From NCBI RefSeq assembly GCF_001704275.1, contig NZ_CP011533.1:1116001-1180000 (forward strand): 64,000 nucleotides of DNA. Direction: 5' to 3'. The position numbers were made by a program, and so were the translations under genes. Shown here piece after piece: positions 35,511 to 44,238 of this stretch (position 1 is its first letter; each line of letters opens with the position of its first letter). Origin of the DNA: Streptomyces noursei ATCC 11455. Its GTDB lineage: Bacteria; Actinomycetota; Actinomycetes; Streptomycetales; Streptomycetaceae. The notes beneath the pieces are model-generated. The model made no database searches. It worked only from the letters and a program-made list of their open reading frames with translations, and had not been told where the DNA came from.

Positions 35511-35777
35511 TCAGTTCCGGGAGTTGCCGAACAGCAACCGGTAGACGATGAGCAGGACCAGGGCGCCGGCGACGGCCGCGACCCAGGTGGCGAGGTCGAA
35601 GAAGTTGTGCGCGATCGGTCGGTGCAGGAACTTCGCCGACAGCCAGCCGCCGATGAACGAACCGGCGATGCCGATGAGCGTGGTGCCCACCAGGCCGCCC
35701 GGATCGCGTCCGGGAAGCAGGAACTTGGCTATCGCCCCGGCCAGGAGCCCGAGCACGATCCAGCTGATGATGCCCAC
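35511..35777 (-). CDS. GlsB/YeaQ/YmgE family small membrane stress protein
   Basis: 88 residues with three membrane helices; the start GIISWIVLGLLAGAIAKFLLPG and the turn GGLVGTTLIGIAGSFIGGWL are diagnostic of the transglycosylase-associated/GlsB family (PF04226). A GTG start lies downstream of GGAGAGG. Members are often under general stress control. It is divergent from the zinc alcohol dehydrogenase gene, with a CTACA-N4-TGTAG palindrome between them. Confidence 0.85.
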   Translation of the reverse strand: MGIISWIVLGLLAGAIAKFLLPGRDPGGLVGTTLIGIAGSFIGGWLSAKFLHRPIAHNFFDLATWVAAVAGALVLLIVYRLLFGNSRN

Positions 35778-35897
35778 GGGACATCCTCTCCTCGGTCGTT
35801 GTCCACGGCGGTCGCCGTCCACGGCCCTCGCCGCGTAACGGACGTCGCTCTCCAAGGACGCCCTGATGACGACCGCCGTTGCGTACGGACCGAAAAT

Positions 35898-35911
35898 CTA
35901 CATCACTGTAG
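35898..35911. promoter_or_regulatory. CTACATCACTGTAG palindrome, copy 3
   Basis: Identical over 14 bp to the site at 921-934, 79 bp upstream of the alcohol dehydrogenase start and 121 bp upstream of the divergent GlsB-like gene. Confidence 0.55.
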
Positions 35912-35989
35912 AAGTTGGTTGGGCGCGAACGAGCCAGGGCGGTCCGTGCAGCGTTTGCCCGGGTGGCGGGCGGGCGGGACGCTGGAGGC

Positions 35990-37036
35990 ATGGCGTGCGC
36001 CGCGCTCCCGGAGACGCTGTCCGGGTGGGCCGTCGAGCGGCCGGGGCCGGTTGCCTCCGGGCCGCTGACGGCGGTGCGCCGGCCCGTTCCGGAGCCGGGG
36101 CCCGGGGACCTGCTGGTGAAGGTGGAGGCTTGCGGTGTCTGTCGTACGGATCTGCATCTCGCTGAGGGTGATCTTCCACCGCACCGGCCGGCGACCATAC
36201 CGGGACACGAGATCGTGGGCCGGGTGGCTGCCGCGGGTGCGGCGGTGACGCGGTTCCGGACCGGCGACCGGGTGGGCGGGGCCTGGCTGCGCGCCACCTG
36301 CGGGGAGTGCCGGTACTGCCGGTCCGGCGCCGAGAACCTCTGCCCCGCCTCGCGGTACACCGGGTGGGACGCGGACGGCGGATTCGCGGACCTGACGCTG
36401 CTCGCGGCGGACTACGCCTACCCGCTGCCGGAGTCGCAGGACGCGGCGACGCTGGCACCGCTGCTCTGCGCGGGGATCATCGGCTACCGGGCGCTGCGGC
36501 GGTGCGCGCTGCCACCGGGCGGGCGGCTGGGCATCTACGGCTTCGGCGGCTCGGCACACCTGGCCGCGCAGGTCGCGCTGGCCGAAGGGGCCCGGCTGCA
36601 TGTGCTCACCCGATCCGCGCGGGCCCGCCAACTGGCGCGCGAACTGGGCGCGGTGTCCACCGGCGACGCCTACGACCGCCCGCCCGAGCCACTGGACTCC
36701 GCCATCCTCTTCGCACCGGTGGGCGACCTGGTGCCGGTGGCGCTGGCGGCGCTGGACCGCTCCGGGACGCTCGCCGTCGCCGGCATCCACCTCACCGACA
36801 TCCCCCCGCTCACCTACCAGGAACACCTCTTCTACGAACGGAACCTGTGCAGCGTGACGGCGAACACCCGGCGCGACGGGCGGGAGTTCCTGGAGACCGC
36901 GGCACGGATCGGGATCCGCGTGACGACCACGCCGTATCCCCTGGGCCGGGCCCCCGAGGCGCTCGGCGACCTGGCGGGCGACCGGGTCCAGGGGGCGGCG
37001 GTGCTGCTGCCCGACCCGGATTTCAGTCCGTCGTGA
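35990..37036 (+). CDS. Zinc-dependent alcohol dehydrogenase (MDR family, AdhA-like)
   Basis: 348 residues. Catalytic zinc ligands in [16 protein letters not shown] and GHEIVG; the structural zinc site is the four-Cys block [15 protein letters not shown]. The Rossmann motif is [16 protein letters not shown]. These match zinc alcohol dehydrogenases oxidising primary alcohols with NAD. The ATG has GGAGG only one base away, so the start is not certain; an in-frame extension of 25 codons upstream exists. Its last 14 bp overlap the convergent MmcQ/YjbR-like gene. The upstream palindrome suggests repressor control. Confidence 0.88.
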   Translation: MACAALPETLSGWAVERPGPVASGPLTAVRRPVPEPGPGDLLVKVEACGVCRTDLHLAEGDLPPHRPATIPGHEIVGRVAAAGAAVTRFRTGDRVGGAWLRATCGECRYCRSGAENLCPASRYTGWDADGGFADLTLLAADYAYPLPESQDAATLAPLLCAGIIGYRALRRCALPPGGRLGIYGFGGSAHLAAQVALAEGARLHVLTRSARARQLARELGAVSTGDAYDRPPEPLDSAILFAPVGDLVPVALAALDRSGTLAVAGIHLTDIPPLTYQEHLFYERNLCSVTANTRRDGREFLETAARIGIRVTTTPYPLGRAPEALGDLAGDRVQGAAVLLPDPDFSPS

Positions 37037-37388
37037 GGTAGGCCGCGACGAGGTCGGCGGGGGCCGCCTGCTTCCAGGAGTCGACGAGGATGTCGCGGAG
37101 TTCGTCGAGGTCGTCGAGGGCGGCCAGGCGCACCCGGACCCAGTTCGACCCCGCCTCGTGGGGCGGTACCCAGAACTTCTCCGGCTCCGCCGCGATCAGT
37201 TCGCCCCGCTCGTGCATCGGGCACCGCACGGCGAACGAGGTCTCGTCGTCCGGCACGGTGATGAACATCTTCCCGGCGACCCGGAAGGTGGGCATCCCCC
37301 ATGCCTGCTTCTCCGCGGTCTGCGGGAGGGCGAGCGCGATGCGGCGGACGTCGTCGGAGTCGGGCACGGAGCCGGATACGGGGGTCAC
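37023..37388 (-). CDS. MmcQ/YjbR family DNA-binding-fold protein
   Basis: 121 residues. The block [24 protein letters not shown], given here in two halves, with [15 protein letters not shown] and [23 protein letters not shown] is the MmcQ/YjbR (PF04237) pattern: a CyaY-like fold of unknown biochemical role. A GTG start is chosen; an earlier GTG (VEIIAPYAG) is possible. Its 3' end overlaps that of the alcohol dehydrogenase gene. Confidence 0.8.
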   Translation of the reverse strand: MTPVSGSVPDSDDVRRIALALPQTAEKQAWGMPTFRVAGKMFITVPDDETSFAVRCPMHERGELIAAEPEKFWVPPHEAGSNWVRVRLAALDDLDELRDILVDSWKQAAPADLVAAYLTTD

Positions 37389-37497
37389 GTCACCAGCGTA
37401 CGGTGCGATGATCTCCACGCGGGACGCCCCCGGACCGCCGGAGCGGGGCACCGCGCCGGCGCCCCGCGCTCCCCGCTCCACCGGGCCCGTCGGGGGC

Positions 37498-38958
37498 TCA
37501 CCAGGGGGACGGGGCGTAGTCCTTGAGGAAGCAGCCGTGGACGTCCTCGCCCTGCTCGCCGCGGACGATCGGGTCGTAGACCCGGGCCGCGCCGTCCACC
37601 AGGTCGAGCGGGGCGTGGAAGCCCTCGTCGGCCAGGCGCATCTTGTCCGGGTGCGGGCGCTCGTCGGTGATCCAGCCCGTGTCGACCGCGGTCATCAGGA
37701 TGCCGTCGGTCTCCAGCATCTCGCGGGCGCTGGTGCGGGTGAGCATGTTGAGCGCGGCCTTGGCCATGTTGGTGTGCGGGTGGCCCGGCCCCTTGTAGCC
37801 GCGGCTGAACTGGCCTTCCATCGCGGAGACGTTCACCACGTACTTACGGCGCGCCTTGGAAGCGGCCATCGCCGGGCGCAACTTGCTGACCAGCAGGAAC
37901 GGCGCGGTCATGTTGCAGAGCTGGACCTCCAGCAGCTCGACCGGGTCGACCTCGTCCACCGTGTGGATCCAGCTGTTGGTCGCGTGCAGGTCCGGCACCA
38001 GGCCGCCGGCGTCGATCGCGGTGCCCGCCTCGATCCGGGCGGGCGAGGCGGAGCCGCTGGTCAGCGCGAGGGCGGTGAGGTTCTCCGCGGTCAGCTCGGT
38101 CGCCCCGCCGGGCGCCACGGCGGGCAGCGCGGGGGCGCCGCTGCCGAAGCGGCCGAGGACGACGGAGGTCGGCAGCTCCCCGGCGGGCAGCGGCGCCGAC
38201 TCGGCCTCGATCAGCCTGCCGTACGCCTCGGGCGAGCGGCGCACGGTCTGCGCGGCGTTGTTGATCAGGATGTCCAACGGGCCCTCGGCGCCGACCGTCT
38301 CGGCGAGCGAGAGGACCTGCGACGGGTCGCGGAGGTCGATGCCGACGATCTTCAGCCGGTGCAGCCACTCCGCGCTGTCCGGCATCGCCGTGAAGCGCCG
38401 GATCGCGTCGTTGGGGAAACGGGTGGTGATCGTGGTGTGGGCGCCGTCCCGCAGCAGCCGGAGCGCGATGTACATGCCGATCTTGGCCCGGCCGCCGGTG
38501 AGCAGCGCCCGCCGCCCCGTGAGGTCCGTACGGGCCTCCCGACGGGCCCGGTTCTCGTGGGCGCAGGACGGGCACAGCTGATGGTAGAAGGCGTCGACCT
38601 CGACGTAGCGGGTCTTGCAGACGTAGCAGCTGCGGGGGCGCTCCAGGATGCCGGCGAGCTCCGAGCTCACCGAGCTGGCCAGGGCGCGGCCCATGGTCTC
38701 GTCGTCGATGCGGTCGGCGGCGCCGGTGGCGGTGGCCTCGGTGACCGCCTTGTCGTGGGCGGTCTTGGCGGACCGGCGCTCCTGCCGGCGGCGGCGCTTG
38801 ACCTCGCGGAAGATGCCGGCGGTGGCCCGCCGTATGGTGATCGCGTCGGGGTGGTCCACCGGCAGCTCGTCCAGCTCCTCCAGGACGCTCAGGCAGATCG
38901 CCATCCGCTCCGCGTCGATTCCGGCGCCCTCGGCCCGGTCTTCTTCGATCACCGTCAT
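37498..38958 (-). CDS. Atypical SDR-fold protein with zinc ribbon
   Basis: 486 residues, almost twice a normal SDR. A helical N-terminus (1-105) is followed by a four-cysteine zinc ribbon (Cys111, Cys114, Cys129, Cys132) and an SDR fold from about 148. The nucleotide motif is TGGRAKIG (154-161) rather than TGxxxGIG; NNAA is present; but the YxxxK catalytic motif reads TNMAK, so the catalytic Tyr is absent. It may bind NAD(P) as a sensor or have altered chemistry. It is divergent from an ECF41 sigma factor gene, a class often linked to oxidoreductase or epimerase genes. Confidence 0.85.
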   Translation of the reverse strand: MTVIEEDRAEGAGIDAERMAICLSVLEELDELPVDHPDAITIRRATAGIFREVKRRRRQERRSAKTAHDKAVTEATATGAADRIDDETMGRALASSVSSELAGILERPRSCYVCKTRYVEVDAFYHQLCPSCAHENRARREARTDLTGRRALLTGGRAKIGMYIALRLLRDGAHTTITTRFPNDAIRRFTAMPDSAEWLHRLKIVGIDLRDPSQVLSLAETVGAEGPLDILINNAAQTVRRSPEAYGRLIEAESAPLPAGELPTSVVLGRFGSGAPALPAVAPGGATELTAENLTALALTSGSASPARIEAGTAIDAGGLVPDLHATNSWIHTVDEVDPVELLEVQLCNMTAPFLLVSKLRPAMAASKARRKYVVNVSAMEGQFSRGYKGPGHPHTNMAKAALNMLTRTSAREMLETDGILMTAVDTGWITDERPHPDKMRLADEGFHAPLDLVDGAARVYDPIVRGEQGEDVHGCFLKDYAPSPW

Positions 38959-39172
38959 CGCCGCTGCCGCTTTCCTGGATCGTTCGGTCTCTCGGGGCCT
39001 TGGGCCCTCGGGACCGCATGTTCGAGCTTCGGCGGAACTTTACTTGACTTCCGCGCCCCCACCCAAAGACGGGGATCGCACCCCCGGTCGGCGGACCGTC
39101 CCGCGGGTTCCCGTCCCGCGGCACCGCACGGGCAGGTGCACCCGACCTCCCCGCCCGCTGCGGGCCGAGCCA

Positions 39173-39199
39173 TGTCACGGCCGGCCGGGCTGTCTCGTC
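39173..39199 (+). promoter_or_regulatory. ECF41-type promoter
   Basis: TGTCACG, 16 bp, CGTC, against the ECF41 consensus TGTCACA-N16-CGTC: one mismatch and exact spacing. It faces the ECF41 sigma gene and would start transcription near 39206, implying autoregulation and a leader of up to 340 nt. Confidence 0.65.
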
Positions 39200-39383
39200 C
39201 CAGGTGACGAAGACAGCTTCGGGAATCCGGAAGGCGCTGGTCATGCGAGTGTGCGCGGCAGATGGGGGCGGGGTCGTGGGACGGCGACCGGTGACATGCG
39301 GTGGGCCGGCGACGGCCACCACGACGCGTGCGGCCGAGACGGTGGAGGCGGCGGAGACGGCCACGACGGGCCGCACGGATCAC

Positions 39384-39424
39384 ACGGACGGGACGGACGG
39401 GACGGACGGGACGGACGGGACGGA
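39384..39424. repeat. 9-bp tandem repeat
   Basis: About 4.6 copies of ACGGACGGG in the leader of the ECF41 sigma gene. Read in frame it would encode a (Asp-Gly-Thr)n run if translation started upstream. Confidence 0.85.
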
Positions 39425-39545
39425 TCCGGCGGCGTCGGGTCGGTGCGACGACGGCCGCGCCCCGGCCGGACGGGAGGGCGCACCGGACGACCGCGACGGT
39501 TGTGACGCACGCCGGACGGCCCGGCGGCGAGCAGGCGGAACCGGC

Positions 39546-40490
39546 ATGCCCCGGGCCGAGGAGTTCGAGCGGCTGCGACCGCTGCTGTTCTCGATCGCGT
39601 ACCGCATCCTCGGCAGCGTGAGCGAGGCGGAGGACGCCGTCCAGGACACCTGGCTGCGCTACGAGGCGACCCCGACCCGGCCCACGTCGACCAAGTCGTT
39701 CCTGTCGGCCGTGGTCACCCGGATCGCGATCGACGTGCTGCGCTCGGCGCGGGTCCGGCGCGAGGAGTACGTCGGGCCGTGGTTCCCCGAGCCGCTGCTG
39801 TCCGACCCCTACCAGGACCCGGAGCGCTCGGCGGAGCTGGCCGACTCGCTGTCGATGGCGGCCCTGGTGCTGCTGGAGCGGCTCAGTCCGCTGGAGCGCG
39901 CGGTCTTCGTGCTGCGGGACGTCTTCGCCTTCGGCTTCCCGGAGATCGCCTCGGCGGTGGGGCGTTCGGAGGCCGCGTGCCGTCAACTCGCCGTGCGCGC
40001 ACGGCGCCACGTGGCGGCCGGCCGGCCCCGGTTCGAGGCCGACCGCACCGAGCACGAGGAACTCGCCGGGCGGTTCTTCGACGCCTTCAAGGAGGGCGAC
40101 GTCGACGGGTTGCGGGAGCTGCTGGCCGCCGATGTGCAGGCGGTCGGCGACGCCGGCGGCAAGGCCCCGCTGTGGGGGCGGGGCGCCTTCGGCGTCGAGA
40201 ACGTGGCCCGGCTGCTCGCCGCATTCGCCCCGTGGTTCACCGGGATCGACGGCGTCGTGGAGCCGTGCGAGGTGAACCGGCATCCGGGCGCGATCTTCCG
40301 CGACCGCGACGGAAAGGTCCTCGGCGCCTGGGCGCTCGACATCCTGGACGGGCAGATCCAGGCGATCCGGGCGGTCCTCAACCCCGACAAGCTCGGCCAC
40401 GTGGGCCCGGTGGCGGACGCCTGGGCGGCCCTCCGCGAGGCGAACGCGGCGCGCCGCGCCGCCCAAGGGCCGGACGCCACGGGGAGTTGA
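39546..40490 (+). CDS. sigJ: ECF41-family sigma factor with SnoaL-like C-terminal domain (SigJ-like)
   Basis: 314 residues. Sigma region 2 (FERLRPLLFSIAYRILGS..., AEDAVQDTWLRY) and region 4 (LSPLERAVFVLRDVFAFGFPEIASAVGRS) are followed by a SnoaL-like domain (about 185-300) that regulates ECF41 activity. The ATG is preceded by GGCGGAAC. The frame is open back to 39204, and an ATG at 39243 has a good GGAAGG site, which would add 101 residues of Asp/Gly/Thr-rich sequence; that part has weaker coding bias, so the shorter form is preferred. The promoter at 39173 fits autoregulation. Confidence 0.88.
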   Translation: MPRAEEFERLRPLLFSIAYRILGSVSEAEDAVQDTWLRYEATPTRPTSTKSFLSAVVTRIAIDVLRSARVRREEYVGPWFPEPLLSDPYQDPERSAELADSLSMAALVLLERLSPLERAVFVLRDVFAFGFPEIASAVGRSEAACRQLAVRARRHVAAGRPRFEADRTEHEELAGRFFDAFKEGDVDGLRELLAADVQAVGDAGGKAPLWGRGAFGVENVARLLAAFAPWFTGIDGVVEPCEVNRHPGAIFRDRDGKVLGAWALDILDGQIQAIRAVLNPDKLGHVGPVADAWAALREANAARRAAQGPDATGS

Positions 40491-40596
40491 CGATCGCCCC
40501 GCCGTCCGCTGGCCCCCGGCCCGCCGCCGCGCCCACCGGCTGCGGCGAACGCGTCGTTCCGCTGCCATGATCACCGGCGATCGACACAATGGGGGC

Positions 40597-40989
40597 GTGC
40601 CGAATCACGCTGAACTCACCCTCGCCGATGGAACATCCATCCGCTTGGAGCTCGCTCCGGCGCACGGCGCGCCCCGGCCGGCGGACTCCCCCGACGGGGA
40701 CCCCACGGCCGATCTGCCGCACGGGATCGAGGCGTTGGTGCCGATGGCGCGCGGCGGCGAGCGGGCCGCGGCGACCGCGGTGGCGGCGCTGCGCACCACG
40801 CTCCGGCCGCTGGGCCCGCTGCTCCAGGAGATCCATGACGCGGTCGCCTCCGCCGAACAGCCCCCGGACCAGATGTCGGTGCAGTTCGGGGTGCAGATCG
40901 GCCAGGACCTCAAGCTCGGCATCGTCGGGGCCAACGGGCGGGCCTCGTTGACGATCACCGCCACCTGGCGGCCGCAGCAGGCCGAGTGA
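40597..40989 (+). CDS. Trypsin-co-occurring (CU044_2847-type) domain protein
   Basis: 130 residues. Beta-rich ends (AELTLADGTSIRLELAP; MSVQFGVQIGQDLKLGIVG; ASLTITATW) flank a helical middle, the pattern of CU044_2847/TCAD1 proteins found beside trypsin-like proteases, STAND ATPases and caspase-like effectors in conflict systems. Here no effector gene is adjacent, so it is an orphan. A GTG start just after GGGGG is chosen over ATG 40567. Function unknown. Confidence 0.7.
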   Translation: MPNHAELTLADGTSIRLELAPAHGAPRPADSPDGDPTADLPHGIEALVPMARGGERAAATAVAALRTTLRPLGPLLQEIHDAVASAEQPPDQMSVQFGVQIGQDLKLGIVGANGRASLTITATWRPQQAE

Positions 40990-41207
40990 CGGGTCGGTGC
41001 ACCGCTGCCCCCGACCCCATAGCGAAATATCGAACTTTCGCAGTCCGGAACGAGAATTCCACCACTTCATCGACGCTGCCGCCGGCCGTCGAACCGGGCG
41101 AGGAGCTGCCGCACCGGAGCGGTGATCCCCGCACTCGCTCCGGCGAGGCCGCACCCCGCCCGGCGGCGTAACGTCAGCACTGTGCCGCGGCTGTGGGTAG
41201 GTGCGCC

Positions 41208-43310
41208 ATGACGACCGGCGGGGCCGAGAAGGCTCCGCTGGGCCAGGAACTGCTGCGGACGAGGGCGGAGACCGGGGCCTCGTCGGCCATGGTCTACGCG
41301 CTGGCGCCGGACGCGCCGGTGCTGCGGCTGACCGCGCTGAGCGGGATCCCGCCGCCGGTGCTGGAGCCCTGGCGGCGGATCGCGCTGGCGGCCCCCATCC
41401 CGGTGGCGATCGCGGCGCGCCGGCAGCGGCTGGTGTGGGCGGCCGACCACCAGCAACTGGCCCGGGACTTCCCCCGTACGGCAGTGGCACTGCCGTACGA
41501 CTTCGCGCTGGGCGCGGCACCGCTGGACGACGGGACCGGCTGCCGGGGCGCGGTGGTGCTGCTGTGGCCGGCCGGCCACGGATCCGAGCTGTCGGCGGCC
41601 GAGCGCACCGCGTTCGAGGCCGCCTGCCGGCGACTGGCCGCGCTGCTGCCCGGTGGCGGCACCCCCGACGGGCCGCTGGTGGTCCCGGAGCCCCCGGCCC
41701 GCGTCGTCGGCCCCGACGAGGCGCTGGCCGCGGTCGACTACGTCGAGCGGCTGCCCGGCGGCGGCTGCGCGCTCGACCTGGAGGGCCGGGTCACCATGCT
41801 CAGTGCCGGCGCGGCGGTGCTGCTGGGCGTGGACGCGGACGCGCTGCGCGGTGCCCGGCCGTGGGAGGTGCTGCCCTGGTTGGCCAGCCCGGCCTTCGAG
41901 GACCGCTGCCGCGCGGCGGTGTTGAGCCGCCGCCCGGTCTCGTTCACCGCCTGCCGCCCGCCGGCGCAGTGGCTGGCGTTCCGGCTGTTCCCGGACGGCC
42001 GCGGGGTGAGCGTGTGGATCAGCACCTCGGACGAGGAGCCGCGCCCGGAGACCCGCTGGCCCACGGAGGCCATCCCGCTGCGGGCCGGGCAGATGTACCA
42101 CGTGCTGCACCTGGCGGCCGCGCTCACCGAGGCGGTGGGCGTCAAGGACGTCACCGAGCTGTTCGCCGACCAGATCGTGCCGGCGTTCGGCGCCCAGGGC
42201 ATGCTGATGTACGCCATGGAGGCCGGCCGACTGCGGACCGTCGCCGAGCGCGGCTATCCGCCGGAGGTCGTGGAGGCGTTCGAGGGCCTGCCGCTGAGCA
42301 CCGCGCAGAGCCCCACCGTGCGCGCCCTGGCCACCGGCGAGCCGAGCTTCTTCAGCTCCGCCGAGGAGACCGAGGCCCGCTTCCCGGGGCTGGCCCGGCA
42401 GACCGGGATGGCGGCCCGCGCGGTGCTGCCGCTGATCGTCTCCGGCCGCCCGGTGGGCTGCTGCGTCCTGGCGTACCGGCGTCCGCGGACCTTCAGCCCA
42501 GAGGAGCGACAGGTCCTGACGTCGCTGGCCGGGCTGATGGCCCAGGCCCTGGACCGGGCCAGCCTCTACGACACCGCGCAGCAGCTGGCACACGACCTCC
42601 AGGCGGGTCTGCTGCCGCACCGGCTGCCGCCGGTCCACGGACTCCAGGTCGCCGCGCGCTACCTGCCCGCGACCCGCGGGATGGACATCGGCGGCGACTT
42701 CTACGACCTGATCCGGCTCGGCGAGCACCAGGTGGCCGCGGTGATCGGCGATGTCCAGGGGCACAACGCGGCGGCCGCCGCACTGATGGGCCAGGCCCGC
42801 ACCGCCGTGCACGCCTACGCGACCGCCGGCGCAGCGCCGGACGAGGTGCTGGCCCGCACCAACCGGCTGCTCGCCGACCTGGACCCGGACCTGTTCACCA
42901 GCTGCCTCTACGTCCACCTCGACCTGCGCACACACCTGGCCTGCCTGGCCAGCGCCGGCCATCCGCCGCCGGTGCTGCGCCACCCCGATGGGCGTACCGA
43001 CGTGCTGCGGGTGCCGCCCGGGATGCTGCTGGGCGTCGCGCCGGGCACCCGCTTCGCGGCCACCACGGTCGCCCTGCCGCCCGGGGCGGTGCTCGCGCTC
43101 TACACCGACGGGCTGGTCGAACGGCCCGGCACGGACCTGGACGACGGGGTGGCGGCCCTGGCCGCCGATCTGGCCGCGGCGCGGTACCCGGACCTGAGCG
43201 GCCTCGCCGACACCGTCCTCGCCCGGCGCGGGGCCCATACGGAACGGCTGGACGACGTGGCGCTGCTGCTGCTCGCCCCGACGGCCGACGTACCGGGCGG
43301 CGGAGCATGA
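41208..43310 (+). CDS. Multi-sensor SpoIIE-type PP2C phosphatase (GAF-PAS-GAF)
   Basis: 700 residues. An N-terminal GAF-like domain (about 10-150), a PAS-like domain (about 180-275), a GAF domain (about 290-440; AVLPLIVSGRPVGCCVLAY) and a SpoIIE phosphatase domain (about 465-690) with MDIGGDFYDL, VIGDVQGHNAAAA, SAGHPPPVLR, LALYTDGLVE and LDDVALLLLAP. All metal sites look intact. It probably acts in partner switching towards an alternative sigma factor. The ATG follows GTAGGTG. Downstream is the uracil-DNA glycosylase gene (57-bp gap). Confidence 0.9.
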   Translation: MTTGGAEKAPLGQELLRTRAETGASSAMVYALAPDAPVLRLTALSGIPPPVLEPWRRIALAAPIPVAIAARRQRLVWAADHQQLARDFPRTAVALPYDFALGAAPLDDGTGCRGAVVLLWPAGHGSELSAAERTAFEAACRRLAALLPGGGTPDGPLVVPEPPARVVGPDEALAAVDYVERLPGGGCALDLEGRVTMLSAGAAVLLGVDADALRGARPWEVLPWLASPAFEDRCRAAVLSRRPVSFTACRPPAQWLAFRLFPDGRGVSVWISTSDEEPRPETRWPTEAIPLRAGQMYHVLHLAAALTEAVGVKDVTELFADQIVPAFGAQGMLMYAMEAGRLRTVAERGYPPEVVEAFEGLPLSTAQSPTVRALATGEPSFFSSAEETEARFPGLARQTGMAARAVLPLIVSGRPVGCCVLAYRRPRTFSPEERQVLTSLAGLMAQALDRASLYDTAQQLAHDLQAGLLPHRLPPVHGLQVAARYLPATRGMDIGGDFYDLIRLGEHQVAAVIGDVQGHNAAAAALMGQARTAVHAYATAGAAPDEVLARTNRLLADLDPDLFTSCLYVHLDLRTHLACLASAGHPPPVLRHPDGRTDVLRVPPGMLLGVAPGTRFAATTVALPPGAVLALYTDGLVERPGTDLDDGVAALAADLAAARYPDLSGLADTVLARRGAHTERLDDVALLLLAPTADVPGGGA

Positions 43311-43367
43311 CCCGGTATACCGGGAGGCGGTGCGTCCGCGGGCGGCGTACGGAGCGGAGGGGCACGG

Positions 43368-44141
43368 ATGGATCCGGAGCCGGGCGGTACCCCACCGGAC
43401 ACGGAGGACCGCGGGTATCCGGCGCACCGGGCGCCGGGGTGCGCGGGGCTGCCGGCGCTGGACGCCGCGGTGGCGGAGTGCCGGGCCTGCCCCCGGTTGG
43501 TGGCCTGGCGGGAGCAGGTGGGGCGGGAGCGCCGGGCGGCGTTCCGGGACTGGGAGTACTGGGCGCGGCCGGTGCCGGGCTTCGGCCCCGCGGACGCGGC
43601 GTTGGCGGTGGTGGGCCTGGCACCGGCCGCGCACGGCGGCAACCGCACCGGCCGGATGTTCACCGGCGACGCCTCCGGGGACTTCCTGTTCGCGGCGCTG
43701 CACGCGGTGGGGCTGGCCTCGCAGCCGACCGCCACGCACCGGGGCGACGGGCTGGAGCTGTACGGGGTGCGGGTCACCGCGCCGGTGCACTGCGCTCCGC
43801 CGCAGAACCGGCCGACGCCGGCCGAGCGGGACGCCTGCCGCCCCTGGCTGGTGCGGGAGCTGGACCTGCTGGCGCCGGGGTTGCGGGTGGTGGTGGCGCT
43901 GGGCGGGTTCGGCTGGCAGGCGCTGTGGCCGGCGCTCGGTGCGGCGGGCTGGCCGGTGCCCCGTCCGCGGCCGGCGTTCGGCCACGGTGCCGAGGTGGCC
44001 CTGCCGGCCGCCGCGGGGCGCGGGGAGCTGCGGGTGCTCGGGTGCTACCACCCGAGCCAGCGCAACACCTTCACCCGCACGCTCACCCCGGAGATGCTGG
44101 TGGAGCTGCTCGCCCGGGCCCGGGCACGCGCCGGGTTGTGA
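43368..44141 (+). CDS. udgB: Family 5 uracil-DNA glycosylase (UdgB-like, Fe-S)
   Basis: 257 residues. Motif GLAPAAHGGNRTGRMFTGD is diagnostic of family 5 UDGs; HPSQRNTF is motif 2. Four cysteines (Cys38, Cys41, Cys142, Cys157) match the 4Fe-4S ligands. Removes uracil, and related bases such as hypoxanthine, from DNA. It lies between two phosphatase genes on the same strand and may share a transcript with the upstream one. The ATG is followed directly by an acidic N-terminal stretch. Confidence 0.92.
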   Translation: MDPEPGGTPPDTEDRGYPAHRAPGCAGLPALDAAVAECRACPRLVAWREQVGRERRAAFRDWEYWARPVPGFGPADAALAVVGLAPAAHGGNRTGRMFTGDASGDFLFAALHAVGLASQPTATHRGDGLELYGVRVTAPVHCAPPQNRPTPAERDACRPWLVRELDLLAPGLRVVVALGGFGWQALWPALGAAGWPVPRPRPAFGHGAEVALPAAAGRGELRVLGCYHPSQRNTFTRTLTPEMLVELLARARARAGL

Positions 44142-44143
44142 GG

Positions 44144-44158
44144 GGGACCGAAAGTCCC
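44144..44158 (+). terminator. Small hairpin after the uracil-DNA glycosylase gene
   Basis: GGGAC-CGAAA-GTCCC directly after the stop; short stem, so a weak terminator at best. Confidence 0.3.
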
Positions 44159-44238
44159 GAGGCCAGTACCCTCAGATGGGGTAAATACCACACATAACGC
44201 ATGCATCCTGCTCGTCCGGCAGAGACGGAACGGCTCAG

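Noticed and set aside
39204..39242. GTG 39204 as start of the ECF41 sigma gene
   Set aside because: It lies at or before the start point expected from the promoter at 39173-39199 and has no ribosome binding site.
39384..39424. Short tandem repeat as CRISPR
   Set aside because: Nine-bp units without spacers and no cas gene.
41022..41041. CGAA-N2-TTCG-like repeat before the GAF-PAS-GAF phosphatase
   Set aside because: Resembles sugar-regulator half-sites but no sugar genes are near and only one weak copy exists.
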